NCBI RefSeq assembly: GCF_000350225.1
Contig: NW_005179005.1
Span: 62,001 to 126,000 of the forward strand
From: Chondrus crispus
Taxonomy: Eukaryota > Rhodophyta > Florideophyceae > Gigartinales > Gigartinaceae
DNA length: 64,000 nt
Reading direction: 5' to 3'
This document shows positions 40,826 through 53,300 of the stretch, one piece after another. Position 1 is the stretch's first letter, and each line of letters opens with the position of its first letter. Below the pieces are notes generated by a model. The model was not told the DNA's origin and made no database searches. It saw only the letters and a list, made by a program, of their open reading frames with translations. A program made the position numbers and the translations under genes.

Positions 40826-40828
40826 TAA

Positions 40829-41530
40829 GTAATGCGTTTGCAAGTGTGCACTGTAGTGCCGAGAGAGTTTTTTGTTTCGTTATGAATGCCTGAGAAGCTT
40901 TGCTTGACGGGGGTTGCAGTCCGTACATGTGTGTACATATGAACTAGCGCCCTGGTTCCCTTCATCACTCAGTAAGCAACTTGAGAGGGATACGAGCGTA
41001 CCTGACGTGTAATAAGTGCTCCATTGCGAAAGCTTGTCCTCCACGCAGACAGGGCTACAGAGGACTAAGAAACGTTCACAGCGGCGTCAAGCATTCGGAC
41101 AGAAGCGACAGAGGCGCCTCCTCGTAGTCTGCCAGCACGCAGATGATATCGTGATGCAATGATCCGGGTTTGGTGCCCACGGATTCAACATGGAGGTTAA
41201 CTCACAAACTGAAAAGATATCTGCTGTCTCTCAGCAGTCTGGTGCGCTCTTGAGCTCACTATAACATCTTGCATTAGCCATCAGATGCGTCAGTTGCGTT
41301 CAAGTAAAGGTGTGGAGGTAGGTGTAGAGGTAAGTATTATTGAATCACGGGTGTGTTCAGAGGCGTTGCAGACCGGGTCAAGGCGAGGGGCCAATCTCAC
41401 TGTTGAGGCGATGGGTACACGTGCACAGGTTCACGCGTGCACAGGGTCCACACGTGTGAGAAAAATAGTGGAAAACGGGGCCAACTTCTTTCTTCAAATT
41501 TACCATATTTCAATTTTACCATAAATTTGA
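40829..41530. repeat. Duplicated downstream flank of NLR3
   Basis: Counterpart of 8075-8795, with a two-copy 12-bp minisatellite at 41309-41332. No gene is supported. Confidence 0.75.
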
Positions 41531-41862
41531 GCTTCCATCTACTTATTCACGACGTATCATCGGACACCCCATTCTCTAACCACTACTGCATTCCTAACCG
41601 GATTAGTTATTAAAATTTTGCATAAAGTTATCATGCCCGGGGCATGACGAGCACTCGTGAGCGAATATCTCAAACACGAATAGACGCCGCATCAATCTGA
41701 TTGCATATTCGAATTCCCCGCCCTCTCTTTGTCCACACCAGATTCCCGCGCCCAAGTCGACAACACTTGGGCCATCAGCACCATGAATTTCCCCATGAAG
41801 CACCCTCCTCAGCCTCGAAGTAGCCCGCCTGCTACTCTCACACGCAACCACCCCCGATCCCG
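41531..41862. other. Upstream region of the pogo-like pseudogene
   Basis: Contains a possible in-frame upstream extension of the transposase (from about 41729). No clear terminal inverted repeat was found. Confidence 0.35.
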
Positions 41863-43559
41863 ATGGTCCACTCTACGCCATTCCGACGCCTCCCAAAGAC
41901 TGACAAAGACCTTCGGTTGGACAACGCCCGTCGATACGTCATCAACAAAAAGGGCTCCCTGCGCGCCGCGGCTCGTTTGTTTGACATACCTTGGTCCACA
42001 TTCAGGGTATACTTCAATGCGCCAGGGATCCCCAAAATCGCCGGGCATCCCACCACATTGCGCCGGGCAGAAGAAGTTCTCATCACGGACTCTTCCATAG
42101 AGTTCGCGCGTAATGGCGCACCCTTATCTCGGGAAGGACTCAAGGACCTCGTGTAGCACTTTTACGAACGCTTTCCAGAAGGGCGACGTGCAACAATCCT
42201 TTTTGTTAACCTCCGTCCTGGGGATAATTTTTTATCGGGGTTCTTCAGGCAAAACCCCACGCTCTCGCTCAAACGCCGCTGAAATCTCGAAAAGGACAGG
42301 GCGATTGCGATGTGCCCTGAGAACATTGCCAAACATTACGTACGCTTGCAGCAGGACTATGACGAGTACGGAATCAAGAGTGGAGAGCATATATTCAACA
42401 GTGACTAGACGGGGTTTTCGACCAGAACAACCTTCCGTGCGCGTGCAAACGGTGTCATGGAGGCCAAGGGTAGGAACAATTCAACAGAATTGAAGTTGTC
42501 TGCCAATGCTGACCATGTAACACTCATGCCCATTGTGTCTGCCGACGGTCGCGCGTGGGATCCTGTTGCTATCGCACCTGGAAAGCGTGCAAAATATCAC
42601 ATTCGGTCTGATGGCATACGCGAGACCCCTGCTTGTTACCTTCCCGAGAATGAGCGTATTATTTATCGAGCCCCGGCTGGCATGAAGAGTGATGTTTTTA
42701 CCAATTCTTTGAATAGTTCGTCTTACAGACTGCAGTACTGAGAAGAAAATATCGCAACATTTTGTTAACACTGGACGGATATGGTGCGCACAAGACCTTC
42801 CGGTGTTTAAATTTGTTGCGGCAGAATAAGATTGTCGTCATTGCATTGCCTGCACATTCTAGTCACAGGACGCAGGTCCTTGACTTTTCCATATTTTCCC
42901 CGTTCAAAACAAAGCTTTGAACTGAACTGAATGAGCGCATCTTGGCGCCGGAAGGATCTATCCGTAATGATATATATACTCTATGCGATTTGATTCATAA
43001 TGCGTACAAAGAGTCCGTCACGTATTCTAACATTGTCAATGGCTTCAAAGCCTGTGTTGTATGGTGCGCAGTGCGACGCAGGGCTATTCAAGAAGTTATT
43101 AAGATAACAGACATCACCAACACCGACGGCTATGCCACTAGGCAGGAGGCATTTAATTCTCTTTTAGATCTTTGTACGAGCTACAGGACCACTAAGAATT
43201 TATTGCGGTCCGATGGTCCCGTTGTGCAGAATGGAACGTTGAATACGAAGGGTGGGGCACTGCTGACCAGCGACGATGTATTGAAGGAGTTATCGGAGAG
43301 AGAAGCGGCGCGTGTTGCCACGTCGCGGGCTCGTGTGGAGAAAGATGCAGTGGCAGAGAAACGTCATCTTCAGCGGGAGCGGGAGGCCGAGGAGCGCATT
43401 TCGGCGAGGGACCCGGCGGAAGGAGCACGAATCGCGCATGTATTGTGGATGTCGGAGAGGGGTGGGCGTGAGATGCAACGGCAGATATCCCGAGGGGGAA
43501 GGAGGTCTCTTGCGCGACAGCGTGCACTCCGGCTACCTGGACAACCACGAAAAAACTAA
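41863..43559 (+). pseudogene. pogo/Tigger-type DDE transposase, degenerate
   Basis: The N-terminus (41863-42156) has a psq-type helix-turn-helix: RYVINKKGSLRAAARLFDIP with STFRVYF and GHPTTL. The catalytic domain follows in pieces. The first Asp (42403) lies in NSD-stop-TGFS, where a TAG at 42406 replaces the Glu codon of the usual DETG motif. VTLMPIVSADG comes next, the second Asp is in LDGYGAH (42775), and the third is near 42882 (QVLDFS). The C-terminal helical, charged region runs to 43559. Frame changes occur near 42140, 42440, 42741 and between the last two Asp codons. It is clearly dead. It is a candidate source family for short elements A and B, but I could not match its tail with theirs. 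Confidence 0.75.
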
Positions 43560-44184
43560 AAGCAAATACAATTTTTTGATGCGCTGTGGTTCGAAATTCG
43601 GTGTAGGATAGCTCCTTGAGGTGGCTTAAGCCAATGAGGGCGTTCATCACAGTTGTGGTGCCGTATTGATACAGCATCGGAATCTTAGGCATGTGTCTCC
43701 TTTGGCAGGGTCCAACCCTCTGTCCAAGTTTGAGCTCATTTGGAGCACTGGAAGTACTTCTTTAATTTAATTTGTTGATTTTGGTTAGAAATAGGGGGGA
43801 GCTGAAACAGACATTTGTGGGTTTACGCTGACGGACCGCAAGGACAGACTGTCCGCATTACAGTCTGTCATTCGCGGTACTTAGACCCACGAGACGGCGA
43901 CGACGAGTAAAGAGGACTCCATGAGGATTACGATTCATATGGTCATGGCCCACTTCGCACCACTACGCATTACAACCGACTGAAACCAAACTGGATCGCG
44001 CTACACACCATCGCAGCAGTTGAGCATCTGCATCACCCACAGCCGGAAAGAAACGACAACACATACGCCAACGTCGAATCCTCTCCGAATCCTCATCAAC
44101 TAACATCCCGCTGCACTCCGCAGATCTCCTTTACATCCCCCCTCCCCCACGCAACCCCCCGTCCCTCTAGTCACCCACACAAAC
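43560..44184 (+). other. 5' leader of a Copia-type element (copy 1)
   Basis: The stretch 43850-43935 (GGACAGACTGTCC, then GACGACGAGTAAAGAGGA) resembles 62845-62905 ahead of gag copy 2. That makes both leaders of the same element family. I could not define LTR borders. Confidence 0.4.
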
Positions 44185-45604
44185 ATGGACCTCAAGGGCA
44201 TCCGCAAGCTCGACCGATCCAACTATAGACCATGGCTCCTGGCTATCCAATCGGCAGCCTATACGCAAGACGCAATCGCGCACATCGAAGGCAACCCGCT
44301 CGCCCCCGACGACGAACAGGACATCAAAACATACACGAGAGCCAAACACGTCATCATCGGCAAGATGATCGCCACCATACCCGCAGATATCATCAACCTG
44401 CTCCTCATGCCAGAGGAACAACCGATCCCGTATGACATCCTGCAAAAGCTCAAGGCACACCTGGATACTGTAGTAAAACGACGGACGCGTGCGCAGAGAG
44501 ATTATTAACCGTGCGGCCGTGCACGGTGGACACGTGGGCGGGTGTGCCCACGTGTAGGGAGCGCGCGCGTGTACCGACTGGTCGTGGCGTGGCGCACGTG
44601 TACAGTAGCACACGTGTCGTCCGTACGGTAGTCTACGCGTATTACGTGTGCACGTTAGCACACGTGTCGTCCGTGCGGTAGTCTGTAAGCATCACGCATG
44701 TACAGTAGTGCACACGTGTAGTAGCAGCGTCCGTGCGGTAGTAGTAATTATGGCGCTAGCTTTTTAATTGTGTACAGTACCGGGCACGCACTAGGCGGCT
44801 GGTACTGTACTACTGTACTGGGACAGGTGTCCGAGGCGTCCCTCTCAGGGGTTAAGACCTAGCACCCGTCCCCACCAGTAAACTGGGGCAAGCTCGCCCC
44901 CGTCCCTTTCGCGCCTATATACGTCCGTTTCGGTTGTCTATCGCGCGCGCTGGCTTCCAACCATTACCAGTCGCTCCTGTTCACCACCACGGGGCGACTG
45001 CACGTAACCGGCCAGTGAGCTACTCCCTTTTCCCGAACTCGTCCGAGCGGTTCAATTAGCGCATCGCGTCCGCGCCGTGTGCTCCCTCGCTAAAACCTCC
45101 GCCTCTCACCGAACCCATGGCGGAGAGGAGTTATCCCACAGACACAGTCAACATCAGCGACCATCTCTATCTCAAGCAACTCGCAAAACAATGCTATTTT
45201 GCCCCAGGCCAGACGCTATCCAAGTACGCTCAACAACACGAAGCTATTCGGGCTCAAATGATCGCCGCGCGCTTCCAGGACATAGCCAACCAGGGCACCA
45301 CCGTGAACTATATGATCGAATGCCTCAAGACAAACCCAGTCACAGCGGACATCGTCCTACAGCTATTGGCGCTGCAACCCAAAGACGTGAAAGAATTCAT
45401 ACACAAGCATGACTGCATCGACACATACCGTCAAGCACTCAAACCAAGCAACCATTGGCCACAGACGGCAGCTGCATCACACGCAAACCATCCCATCACA
45501 CGAGGACGCCCACGCACTGTCCGCCGACAAGCCCCCCCGCCACCCCAACCCCTGCCGATACCACATGGTCAACACTGCATATTCGTTTTTAAATTTGGAC
45601 AATA
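44185..45604 (+). pseudogene. gag: Copia-type gag, copy 1, split by a solo LTR
   Basis: ATG at 44185 starts a gag of the UBN2/Retrotran_gag type: KLDRSNYRPWLLAIQSA near the N-terminus, then IIGKMIATIP. The frame reaches HLDT at 44466, where a 672-bp solo LTR interrupts it. It resumes after 45140 with TVNISDHLYLKQLAKQ, MIAARFQDI and LLALQPKDVKEF. These match copy 2 at 63310-64000 in order and spacing. After about 45575 the match ends, so the rest of the element is missing. Confidence 0.75.
44469..45140 (+). mobile_element. Solo LTR inserted in gag copy 1, 672 bp
   Basis: It starts TGTAGTAAAACG and ends TTATCCCACA, with flanks GATAC and GACAC (one difference). Removing it with one flank restores the gag frame found in copy 2. 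It contains a TATA-like CTATATACG near 44926, a set of CACACGTGTCGTCCGT repeats (about 44605-44740) and an otherwise non-coding body. Its sequence differs from the Gypsy LTRs in this window, so a third LTR family is present. Confidence 0.75.
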
Positions 45605-46970
45605 ATTTTATCGCCGAAATTTGATAATTACATTGCAAACATTACACTAGTGGGAGCGTTGGACAGAAACATCGAATTTCGTGGTCTGCAGCTGCCATAA
45701 TTGGCGCCCTTACTCGATTTCCACAGGGCACTGCAAAACGATGTGGTAGAAACAGTTGGGCATCAGATAAATTAACTTTGTTTCATCGAGAAATCATAAC
45801 TTGGATGATAAGTTGATCGTCCTACTCAAATCCTGCCTACTCATTATCATTACGGAGGAGCTCGTCCCACATATCGTCATTTCCAAGACCTCCAATTTCC
45901 TGGCAACGTTGTTGGCCTTGCGATACAATAAACGGCAATCAAATTTCCTGCCATCCGAATAACCCCCTTTGATTGACACAAGGCTTGTGACCAAGCTCTC
46001 CCACCTAGCTCTGCAGCTCTCTTGCACATGATGGTGAATGCCTTTGTTTGAGGGCAAATCTTAGTAAGCGGGGGCAGAGGGAAAGATTCCTTTCGTAGCC
46101 CATGTCGGTAACGACCGTCTATCCTGTTCTACTCTTTCGTCTTTCTGCTTAGAACTGGGAGAAGCGGATCTACTTTTCCGTTAGCCGTGTTGATTGACGC
46201 TGCTGCACTTCTAGATTGGGTATGGATCTGTGGCCTGGAATCACCGCAACTTGTACCAGAGAAGAAGTGCGCAGGACTGCACTCATCCTTCTCGTCGAAG
46301 CAATAGGTACTAAGAAGCCTTAGAAGCTCGCCTTGAGGTCCTTTGCCACACTTCCTGGCCATTTCCTTCTTGTCCGATGAAGAAGAAATACCGATAATGT
46401 CGCACAGATGGGAAAATGTCTTGAACAATATGCGAAATTCCGAACTGTGCGGCAGTGGTAGTTCGTGTGTATGAAAATCCAGAAAAGAAAAACACTGAAT
46501 CCGAGCAAGAACTTGCTCTTACATGGAGGGAGAGGTTCTCTAATTGTCGCAGAGTGCATTCTACACGAGCCCGTATGACCCTGGCACGGATCCCGTCAAC
46601 GCAGCGCATCGAATGATCCTGTTCGGGATCATCATTTTTCTCTTTAGAGAATCTGTGAGCGCTTGATCTATACCTCCCTGCATCTTCACAGCCAGTCTTT
46701 GACCAATGCGTGGTAGTACGCAACCAGCACTGACGCACTAAAAGTGTTGACCATCTGTCTTCTGCAAGGTTTCGAGATGGTGCGACACCCTTCCTAGCTC
46801 TCTTTTCAGTTTTTCAACCTCTACAGCGAGGGTTGCGCGCCCAGCGCGAGGAGATTTCCTGTCTACCTCGTTATTGTTTCGCATTCCTACTTCGCTCCTG
46901 TCCCTGTTCAGAGTTCTCCTTTTCTTTGGACCCATGATGGCGAGTCTGACATATTGGGATTTCCCAGCAC
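45605..46970 (-). pseudogene. 3' part of an unknown gene interrupted by the Gypsy element
   Basis: On the minus strand, from 46965 the frame reads GKSQYVRLAIMGPKKRRTLN, then a charged helical region (VEVEKLKRELGRV) to a TAG at 46738. The same frame continues with natural-looking sequence (e.g. FSHLCDIIGISSSSDKKEMA, 46420-46350) to 46129, broken by several stops. A further frame lies at 46057-45794. The 5' part of this gene is at 62048-62542. It may be a spliced gene whose introns I cannot place, or an already decaying gene. The function is unknown; the basic and coiled-coil composition suggests a nuclear protein at most. Confidence 0.5.
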
Positions 46971-47928
46971 TGTAGTGCAATAATGGGCTCTACATGGGAG
47001 TGGAACGAAAGGAATATAATTGGATATGAGAAGTAGTCCGGGTTGAGGGACATACGTGTGAATAATTGCACAGTTTTAATTTTTAATTATTTAATTTTAT
47101 TTAGTTAGTTAGTTGGCATTAATTTTTCTAACATTTGATTAGATCTAGGATCTAGCGCCGCGAGCTACTGTAGTGGCTCCGGCTGGGCGATATATAACTT
47201 AGCCCGCTGACCACCGAGTCAGTAAAGGTGACCCGAGTTGCCAGAGTTTGATATCGCCTTGGTCGAAGTCCGTCTTTTACAAGACATTCCCTTCTACTCT
47301 AGCCTACGGTATCCTTTGCGCTCGGGGGTCCCCTTTTTCCTTATTAATTTTCCTTTATTTCCCTATCCCTATTTCCCTTAATCTTGAGTTGGTCCCACCT
47401 TGTAGGATTGCGATCCGCAACGTGACGTCATTAGCCATCGGGCTTCTGTGTTGGTGCACCAGTGGTGCTTTTCTCAGCGTTGGTTCCATCCGAATCTGGT
47501 TGCGACCGATCCGGTGTTGGTACTTTGCCATCGGGCAGTACGACGGTGTAGCGCTGCTACGTTTTCTTCTTTCCCGACGGGCTACGTTGCGACGTCCCCG
47601 TCGAAGACCTTATCAAGGGTATAAGGTGTACAAGGCGCTCTTCGAGCATTGGATTTACGACCCATCGGACCAGGTTTACCTAGACACCCCTCCGAACTCG
47701 TCGAGCAGTTGCCTTTACAAGACTCTACCACCAATTACCGATCCCGGGCTGGGCCCTTCTCTTTGCCCCCCTATCAGGGATCCGAGCTACTGCGGGCCGC
47801 AAACCCGCTTAAAGAGGACGGGGAGCTTCGAACACTCCGTAGCGCTGTGCCGTTGGCAGTTGTTGTTTTTGTTGTTTGTGTTGGACCGTCGGACCTTGGT
47901 CTCTGCCTAACAGGCGCATTGCACTACA
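46971..47928 (+). repeat. 5' LTR of the Gypsy element, 958 bp
   Basis: It starts TGTAGTGCAAT and ends ATTGCACTACA, an 11-bp perfect inverted end. A TATA box (TATATAA) lies at 47191-47197. A 220-codon frame (47248-47910) crosses the LTR but is cut by a stop in the 3' LTR, so I do not consider it a gene. Confidence 0.93.
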
Positions 47929-47932
47929 AAAG

Positions 47933-47952
47933 TGGTCTCCCGACCTAGAATT
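47933..47952 (+). other. Primer binding site
   Basis: TGGTCTCCCGACCTAGAATT, 4 bp after the LTR. Its reverse complement ends in CCA and has the layout of a tRNA 3' half (T-loop, T-stem, acceptor). I cannot say which tRNA. Confidence 0.7.
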
Positions 47953-48043
47953 TTGTCTACGACAAGGAAGTTCGTCTGGGTAACGGGGTTCCTTTTTTAT
48001 TTTTGTTTGTAACTTTTTTTGTGTATGTTCGCTCGTACGAGCG

Positions 48044-50350
48044 ATGTCGACAAGCGCACCCGGGGACGTCGGTCCCGGGGCGAGCGGGAGCGGATCGGCA
48101 CGGTCGTCGAGGATCCCCAGGGGTCCTCGCACCTGGAGCCAGGCCAATACGGCCACGGATCCCGGAGATCAAGAATCTCCTACGGGGATTGCCGCCGACA
48201 AGACTGACCTCGCCGAGAAGTTGGAGAAGATGAGCGGCGAAATTCGCGAAGAAGCGAAGAAAAATCTCGAGGCCGAATTAGGCCTCGTGCAGAAGCAACT
48301 TTAGTTGCAAAATTCCGAGTTCCGCACGGCGTTGGAAGAGCTGACCGCGCGCGTGGGACTCGTCGAGAAAAATAATGGCGACGAGACCGACGGCATCGAG
48401 CCGGAGGTCCTCGCGTCATTGAAGCTTTCGGTCAAGGACGCGAGGCGCGACGCGAATCAAGCCTTGGAGTCCTTAGGAAAATATAGGACAAGCATCGATG
48501 ACCGATTCGATCGCGCCGCGCCACGTCTGAAGGACCTTGAGCAGGGCGCGGATCAAGCTCCGCAAGGATCGGACGACGTGCCGCTCCCTTCGGGTAGAGA
48601 GGGCGACTGTCGGTCGAAGAAGGACAAGCCCGCTCGACAGCGAAGCTCAAAGTCAACGTTCTCGAAGAAGTACAAGCGACGTAGAAGCAAGAGTCACTGT
48701 AATGACGATCCGGAGGACCGCGACTCACAGTCGGAGTCGCTTGGTCAGTCCGAAGATGGTAACGGCGGTTCGTCGAACCATTCCGGCGATTCCGAACATC
48801 GTTCAGAAGACGGAAACGGAATTTCGTCAAGCAAGAAAATTTCCTCCAGACGAGACGGAGTCACTTCGTCCGCCTCACGGAGAGACAAGGACGCGGAACC
48901 CGAAGAAGTCGCAACGCGGCGCGGGCCGCGATGGGAGGAGTTGGAGGAGCTGAATCCGACAAACTACCTCTTCAAGAAATTACTCTCGTACCGAGCGTAC
49001 CGCTTGTGGAACCCGCAGACATATTTGTCAAGTTCCCGGCGGACCGCCGTGCGAAAAATCAGGAGAGATATTCCGCCTAAGGTGAAGAAGGACAACACGT
49101 TCACAGGTGAGGACGGGGTCTTTGTGCTGGATTTTTTGGCAAAGTTAGTTCAAGAGTTTGATACTCAAGAAATGAACGAGGGGCAAGCGATCCGCTTGTT
49201 GCCCGAATTTCTAAGCGGAATCGCCTTGAGACAGTACACTTCTGTGTCTCAGACGGCCGTGTCCCATCACGGAAAGGTGTCCGTTTGGCCAGAGGCCGTA
49301 CAGTGGTTGTTGAGGAGTTTCGCGACCGACGAGGCGATCCGTCAAGCCGTGCCCGCATTGCGAGAAGTTCAGCAAAGACCGTCTGAATACGAGATGGAAT
49401 TTTACATTCGCCAAACAGACGCGAGTAATCGCTGTGGGAATGTTTATTCTATGGAGGAGCAGATGACCATGTTCATCGAGGGGCTAGATGCCAGTATTAA
49501 GCCCATGGTCTCGCAGTATCGACAAGATAACCGAGATGTCTCATTTTTGAGATTGGTAAATTACGCGAAGGCGCATGGCTCGGCGAGCCGCGCCAAGGAC
49601 AAGAAGACCAAGAAGGTCACGATTCAGACGCCGTCGACGTTCAGGGCGGGGAGGAAGCCGAGGGCTTCTTATCCCGTTCGTAAAGGTCACGCCGCCGTCC
49701 ACTTAGCTGAGTCAGTCTCCGCGTCAGATGAACGCGGTGCGCACGGAAGCAGCGAAAATCATTATGAAGGAGCATTGGTAGCCGAAGGCAATTTTATTGA
49801 GCCATCGGAGGGCTACGGACATGAGGACTACGGGGCAAGCGGGTCATCAACTTTACCGACGCCCACATACACGACGGAGTCGTTTTCAGAGCCCACGGAT
49901 CCCGTGATGATGTTCCGGGGGCGCGGGCACACGCCGGCGCCGCGCATTCCGATGGAAGACAAGGGTACAACGTTTCGAAGGCCAGGCTGGATGGGAAGGC
50001 CGCAACATCAAGGAAGGCCGCCGGCCCGTGGAGGACCTAGGCCGCAATATCCCGTCAAGAAGCACGGACTGGTGTGCTATCACTGTTACGAAAAGGGGCA
50101 CGCCGCGCCAACGTGCATTCTTTCCCTCCGGAAAATGCACCGAGTTTTGGCAAATTATGAGGCGTTGTCTCCGATGGAGAAGTTAGGGATACCATCGACG
50201 AGTTATCTGAAGGTCAAGAGTTGGTTCGATTCGCAGACGGCGAGCACGCCGAGTGCTTCAACGCCGAGGCCGAACCAACCCTTCAGAGAGCCCGCCGCGG
50301 GGCCCGCGTCGTCGGACGTGAGAAGGAACCCGGAGCGGCAGGAAAACTAG
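48044..50350 (+). pseudogene. gag: Gypsy gag (nucleocapsid polyprotein) with one nonsense codon
   Basis: ATG 48044 opens a 768-residue frame broken once by TAG at 48302-48304, where CTT-TAG-TTG suggests loss of a Gln codon. The N-terminal part has a coiled-coil-like EKLEKMSGEIREEAKK stretch, then Ser/Arg/Asp-rich sequence. A retrotransposon gag domain follows (about 49100-49560, with LDFLAKLVQEF, AIRLLPEFLSG, MFIEGLD). A CCHC zinc knuckle (CYHCYEKGHAAPTC, 50075-50116) precedes the end. Pol lies in the -1 frame and overlaps the last 130 bases. The sequence G-GAA-AAC just before the stop might serve as a slip site, but it is not a canonical heptamer. Confidence 0.88.
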
Positions 50351-53300
50351 AGAGGGGAATCTGGCATGAGTCGCGAGAGGCACAGGCTCGACGTACTGTG
50401 CCCGGGGCTCAGCCCCGTTCCCCGTCTCTAAGGGAAAAATCAGGACCCGATGAGGAGGTTGTTCGATTGGTGGATAAGCCCAAAGGGCCAGCTCAAGTCA
50501 AGAAAATTTTGAGTCGAGCCCGAGATCATCCGCTGGAAGAAGTTCGAAGACCCTGGTACAGGGTTAAGCGAAGGGAGTATCCCGAGAAGATTTTGGTTCT
50601 TGCGCGAAAAAACTATAAAGTTTACGCGGACATTGGACCAACAGTCGGATTGATGAGCCGTGTGTTGTCTGTATTAGACACCGGCACGGGACCAAACCTG
50701 GTGCGAAAATCGGAACTCCCTGCTGGAATGGAATCTCTAGTGTCCTACGGACCGACCCAAGACATTAGCGACGCGAACAACAGGCCACTACAGACTCTCG
50801 GAACCATCAAGATGCCCGTGAGATTGGGACGATTTGTGGCTGCTGCCAAATTTATTGTGTGCGAAAAGCTCGCAGTACCGCTGATTCTAGGAGCGGACTA
50901 TTTCGATAGGTTCGTGGAGGCTATTTACCCACGGAAGAGGACAGTTGAGTTGGCAGATTTCTCGGAGGTTCCAATCGTGAGGCGGTTCTCGGCGAGAAAA
51001 TCGAAGAAGCATCTGGTCCCCGGAGAGGGCGAGACGGATGCAAAAGGGGAGCGAGTTTCCCCTAGGGTGAAGGTGGCAAGAGCCACGACCATTGAGCCAG
51101 GGACCCAACACGTAGTCGAATGCACTACGAAGAGGACTGGATTGGTCGTCGTTCAACCCTACGCACCCCTATACGACAAGCACGGATTGGTGAGCACCAA
51201 CGGTGTAGTTCAGGTTGAGCGTGACAAACCTTTTAGATTGCTTGTAGAGAATTTTAGAAATTACCCTGTCAGGGTTCAAAAAGGCCAAGTGGCGGCGGAA
51301 CTACTACCGCATCCGAGGGCCGTATTCAAGAGCAATTCCACTATCGGTGAGGTACTTGGAATTTAAGAAAGGGACGAGGAAAATTTTACTAATTCCATCC
51401 CGCCGCCTACGGGCCAGAGAAGGTGCGAACCGTCGGAACAAGATCGCGAGGACCAGCAAGGAGAACGGGAGGAAGGGCTCTCCGCGACGGCAACTACGAA
51501 GCCGGAGCAGCGGATTGAGCCTCCCCCGCCGGACGTGGAGGAGCTCGACCTGAGCCACGTGCCGGACCGGCTGCGGGAAAGATTCCGTCGGATGTTAAAA
51601 AAATATTCCTGCATGTGGGATGGGACCCTTGGTGAGATCAACACCACGGTCCACCGGATTGAACTGGCCCCGGATACAAGGCTAGTTGCGCAAGCCCCGT
51701 ATCGGGCCGGGCCTAAAGCCCGCGAAGTAGAAGATGCAGAAGTACAGAAGATGTTGGAAGCAGGAGTAATCGAACCGGCGCAGTCAGAATGGGCGTCGCC
51801 CGTTTTATTAGTGCCCAAGCCGGACGGATCGATGCGCTTTTGCGTAGACTACCGCAGGTTAAACGCGGTAACGGTGAAGGACACGTACCCTTTACCACGT
51901 ATGGATGAGTGTCTGGACTCGCTTGGTGACACCAAGGTTTTCTCCGCGTTGGATGCGATCTCCGGATATTGGCAGATGCCTATCCCTGAGTGCGATCGCG
52001 ACAAGACCGCATTTTCGTGTCACTCAGGTCTGTATCGCTTCTCAAGAATGCCCTTCGGGCTAACCAACGCGCCGGCGACGTTTCAGAGAGCCATGGATAT
52101 ACTGCTCTCTCCGTTCCGATGGAAGTCGTGTCTGATGTATTCGGATGATATCATCATCTTCAGCAAGTCTTGGGAAGAACACATTGTTCATGTTGATGAA
52201 ATACTGTCTGTATTGGAGAAGGCAGGCGTGAAGCTTAAGCTTTGCAAGTGCGAATTTTTCGTCGAAAAGATCAAGTACCTGGGCCATGTCGTTCGGCCAG
52301 GTACATTGGAGGTTGATGCCGCTCGCATCGCGGCGGTGGAACAAGTGAGGTACCCTCAAACGCAGACCCAGCTCAGAAGCTTCTTGGGACTTTGTAATGT
52401 GTACCGCCGATTTGTCCCACATTACGCGAAAATCGCGCATCTGCTCAATCAACTATTGAAGAAGGGACAACCGGTCCAGTTGGAAGGATTCGACGAACCG
52501 TGCGAGAAAGCTTTTCATAAGCTCGAGGACGCCATCTTGGCACCGCCGGTGTTGGCGCTGCCAAAGAAGGATCTACCCTACTCGGTAGATACCGATGCAA
52601 GCGACTATCAAATCGGCGCTGCATTATTTCAAACGCACCCGGATGCGCAACCCAAACCCATCGGGTTCTTTTCAAGAACGTTAGCCGCAGCCGAGAGAAA
52701 CTATTCTGTATCAGAAAAAGAATTTCTAGCGGTAATATGGCCCGTACAGACTTTAAAACCATATCTATATGGCGAGCACTTCATTGTGCGTACCGACCAT
52801 GCCTCATTGAGGTGGTTGATGAACGTAACCGACCCCAGCGGGAGATTAGTCCGACGGAGGCTCCGCCTCTCGGAATTTGATTTCGAAATCAAGTACAAGA
52901 AGGGCAAGGCAAACAGCCAAGCTGATGCCCTGTCAAGATTGCGGACCGCAGGAGAAACCGTCGACGAAATCGACGACGAAATCCCATGCTTTATGGCCGA
53001 ACCGGCCGACGGTACAGTGGAGGACAGGGACAGTTTTGACGCGTTAGACGACATCCTCGCTCTTGCGGGGGGGACCGCCCCTGATCGCCTCGATCAATTC
53101 CAAGCTGTCACTCCGGAGGAGCTCATTCGCGAGCAAGCCGTCGACCCCTTCTGCAACCGCATCAAGGAAGAAATGGACGCCGGAAAGGTGAGAACGTTCA
53201 TCATGGAGACCGAGGAACTCGAAGGAACCCTATGCCGTATCGCAGCGGAGTTTGTACAAGTGGTGATACCACAATCGTTAAGGGACCGCGTCCTAGGGTT

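Noticed and set aside
47248..47910. 220-aa frame inside the 5' LTR
   Set aside because: The 3' LTR copy stops after 156 residues and changes between LTRs look unconstrained.
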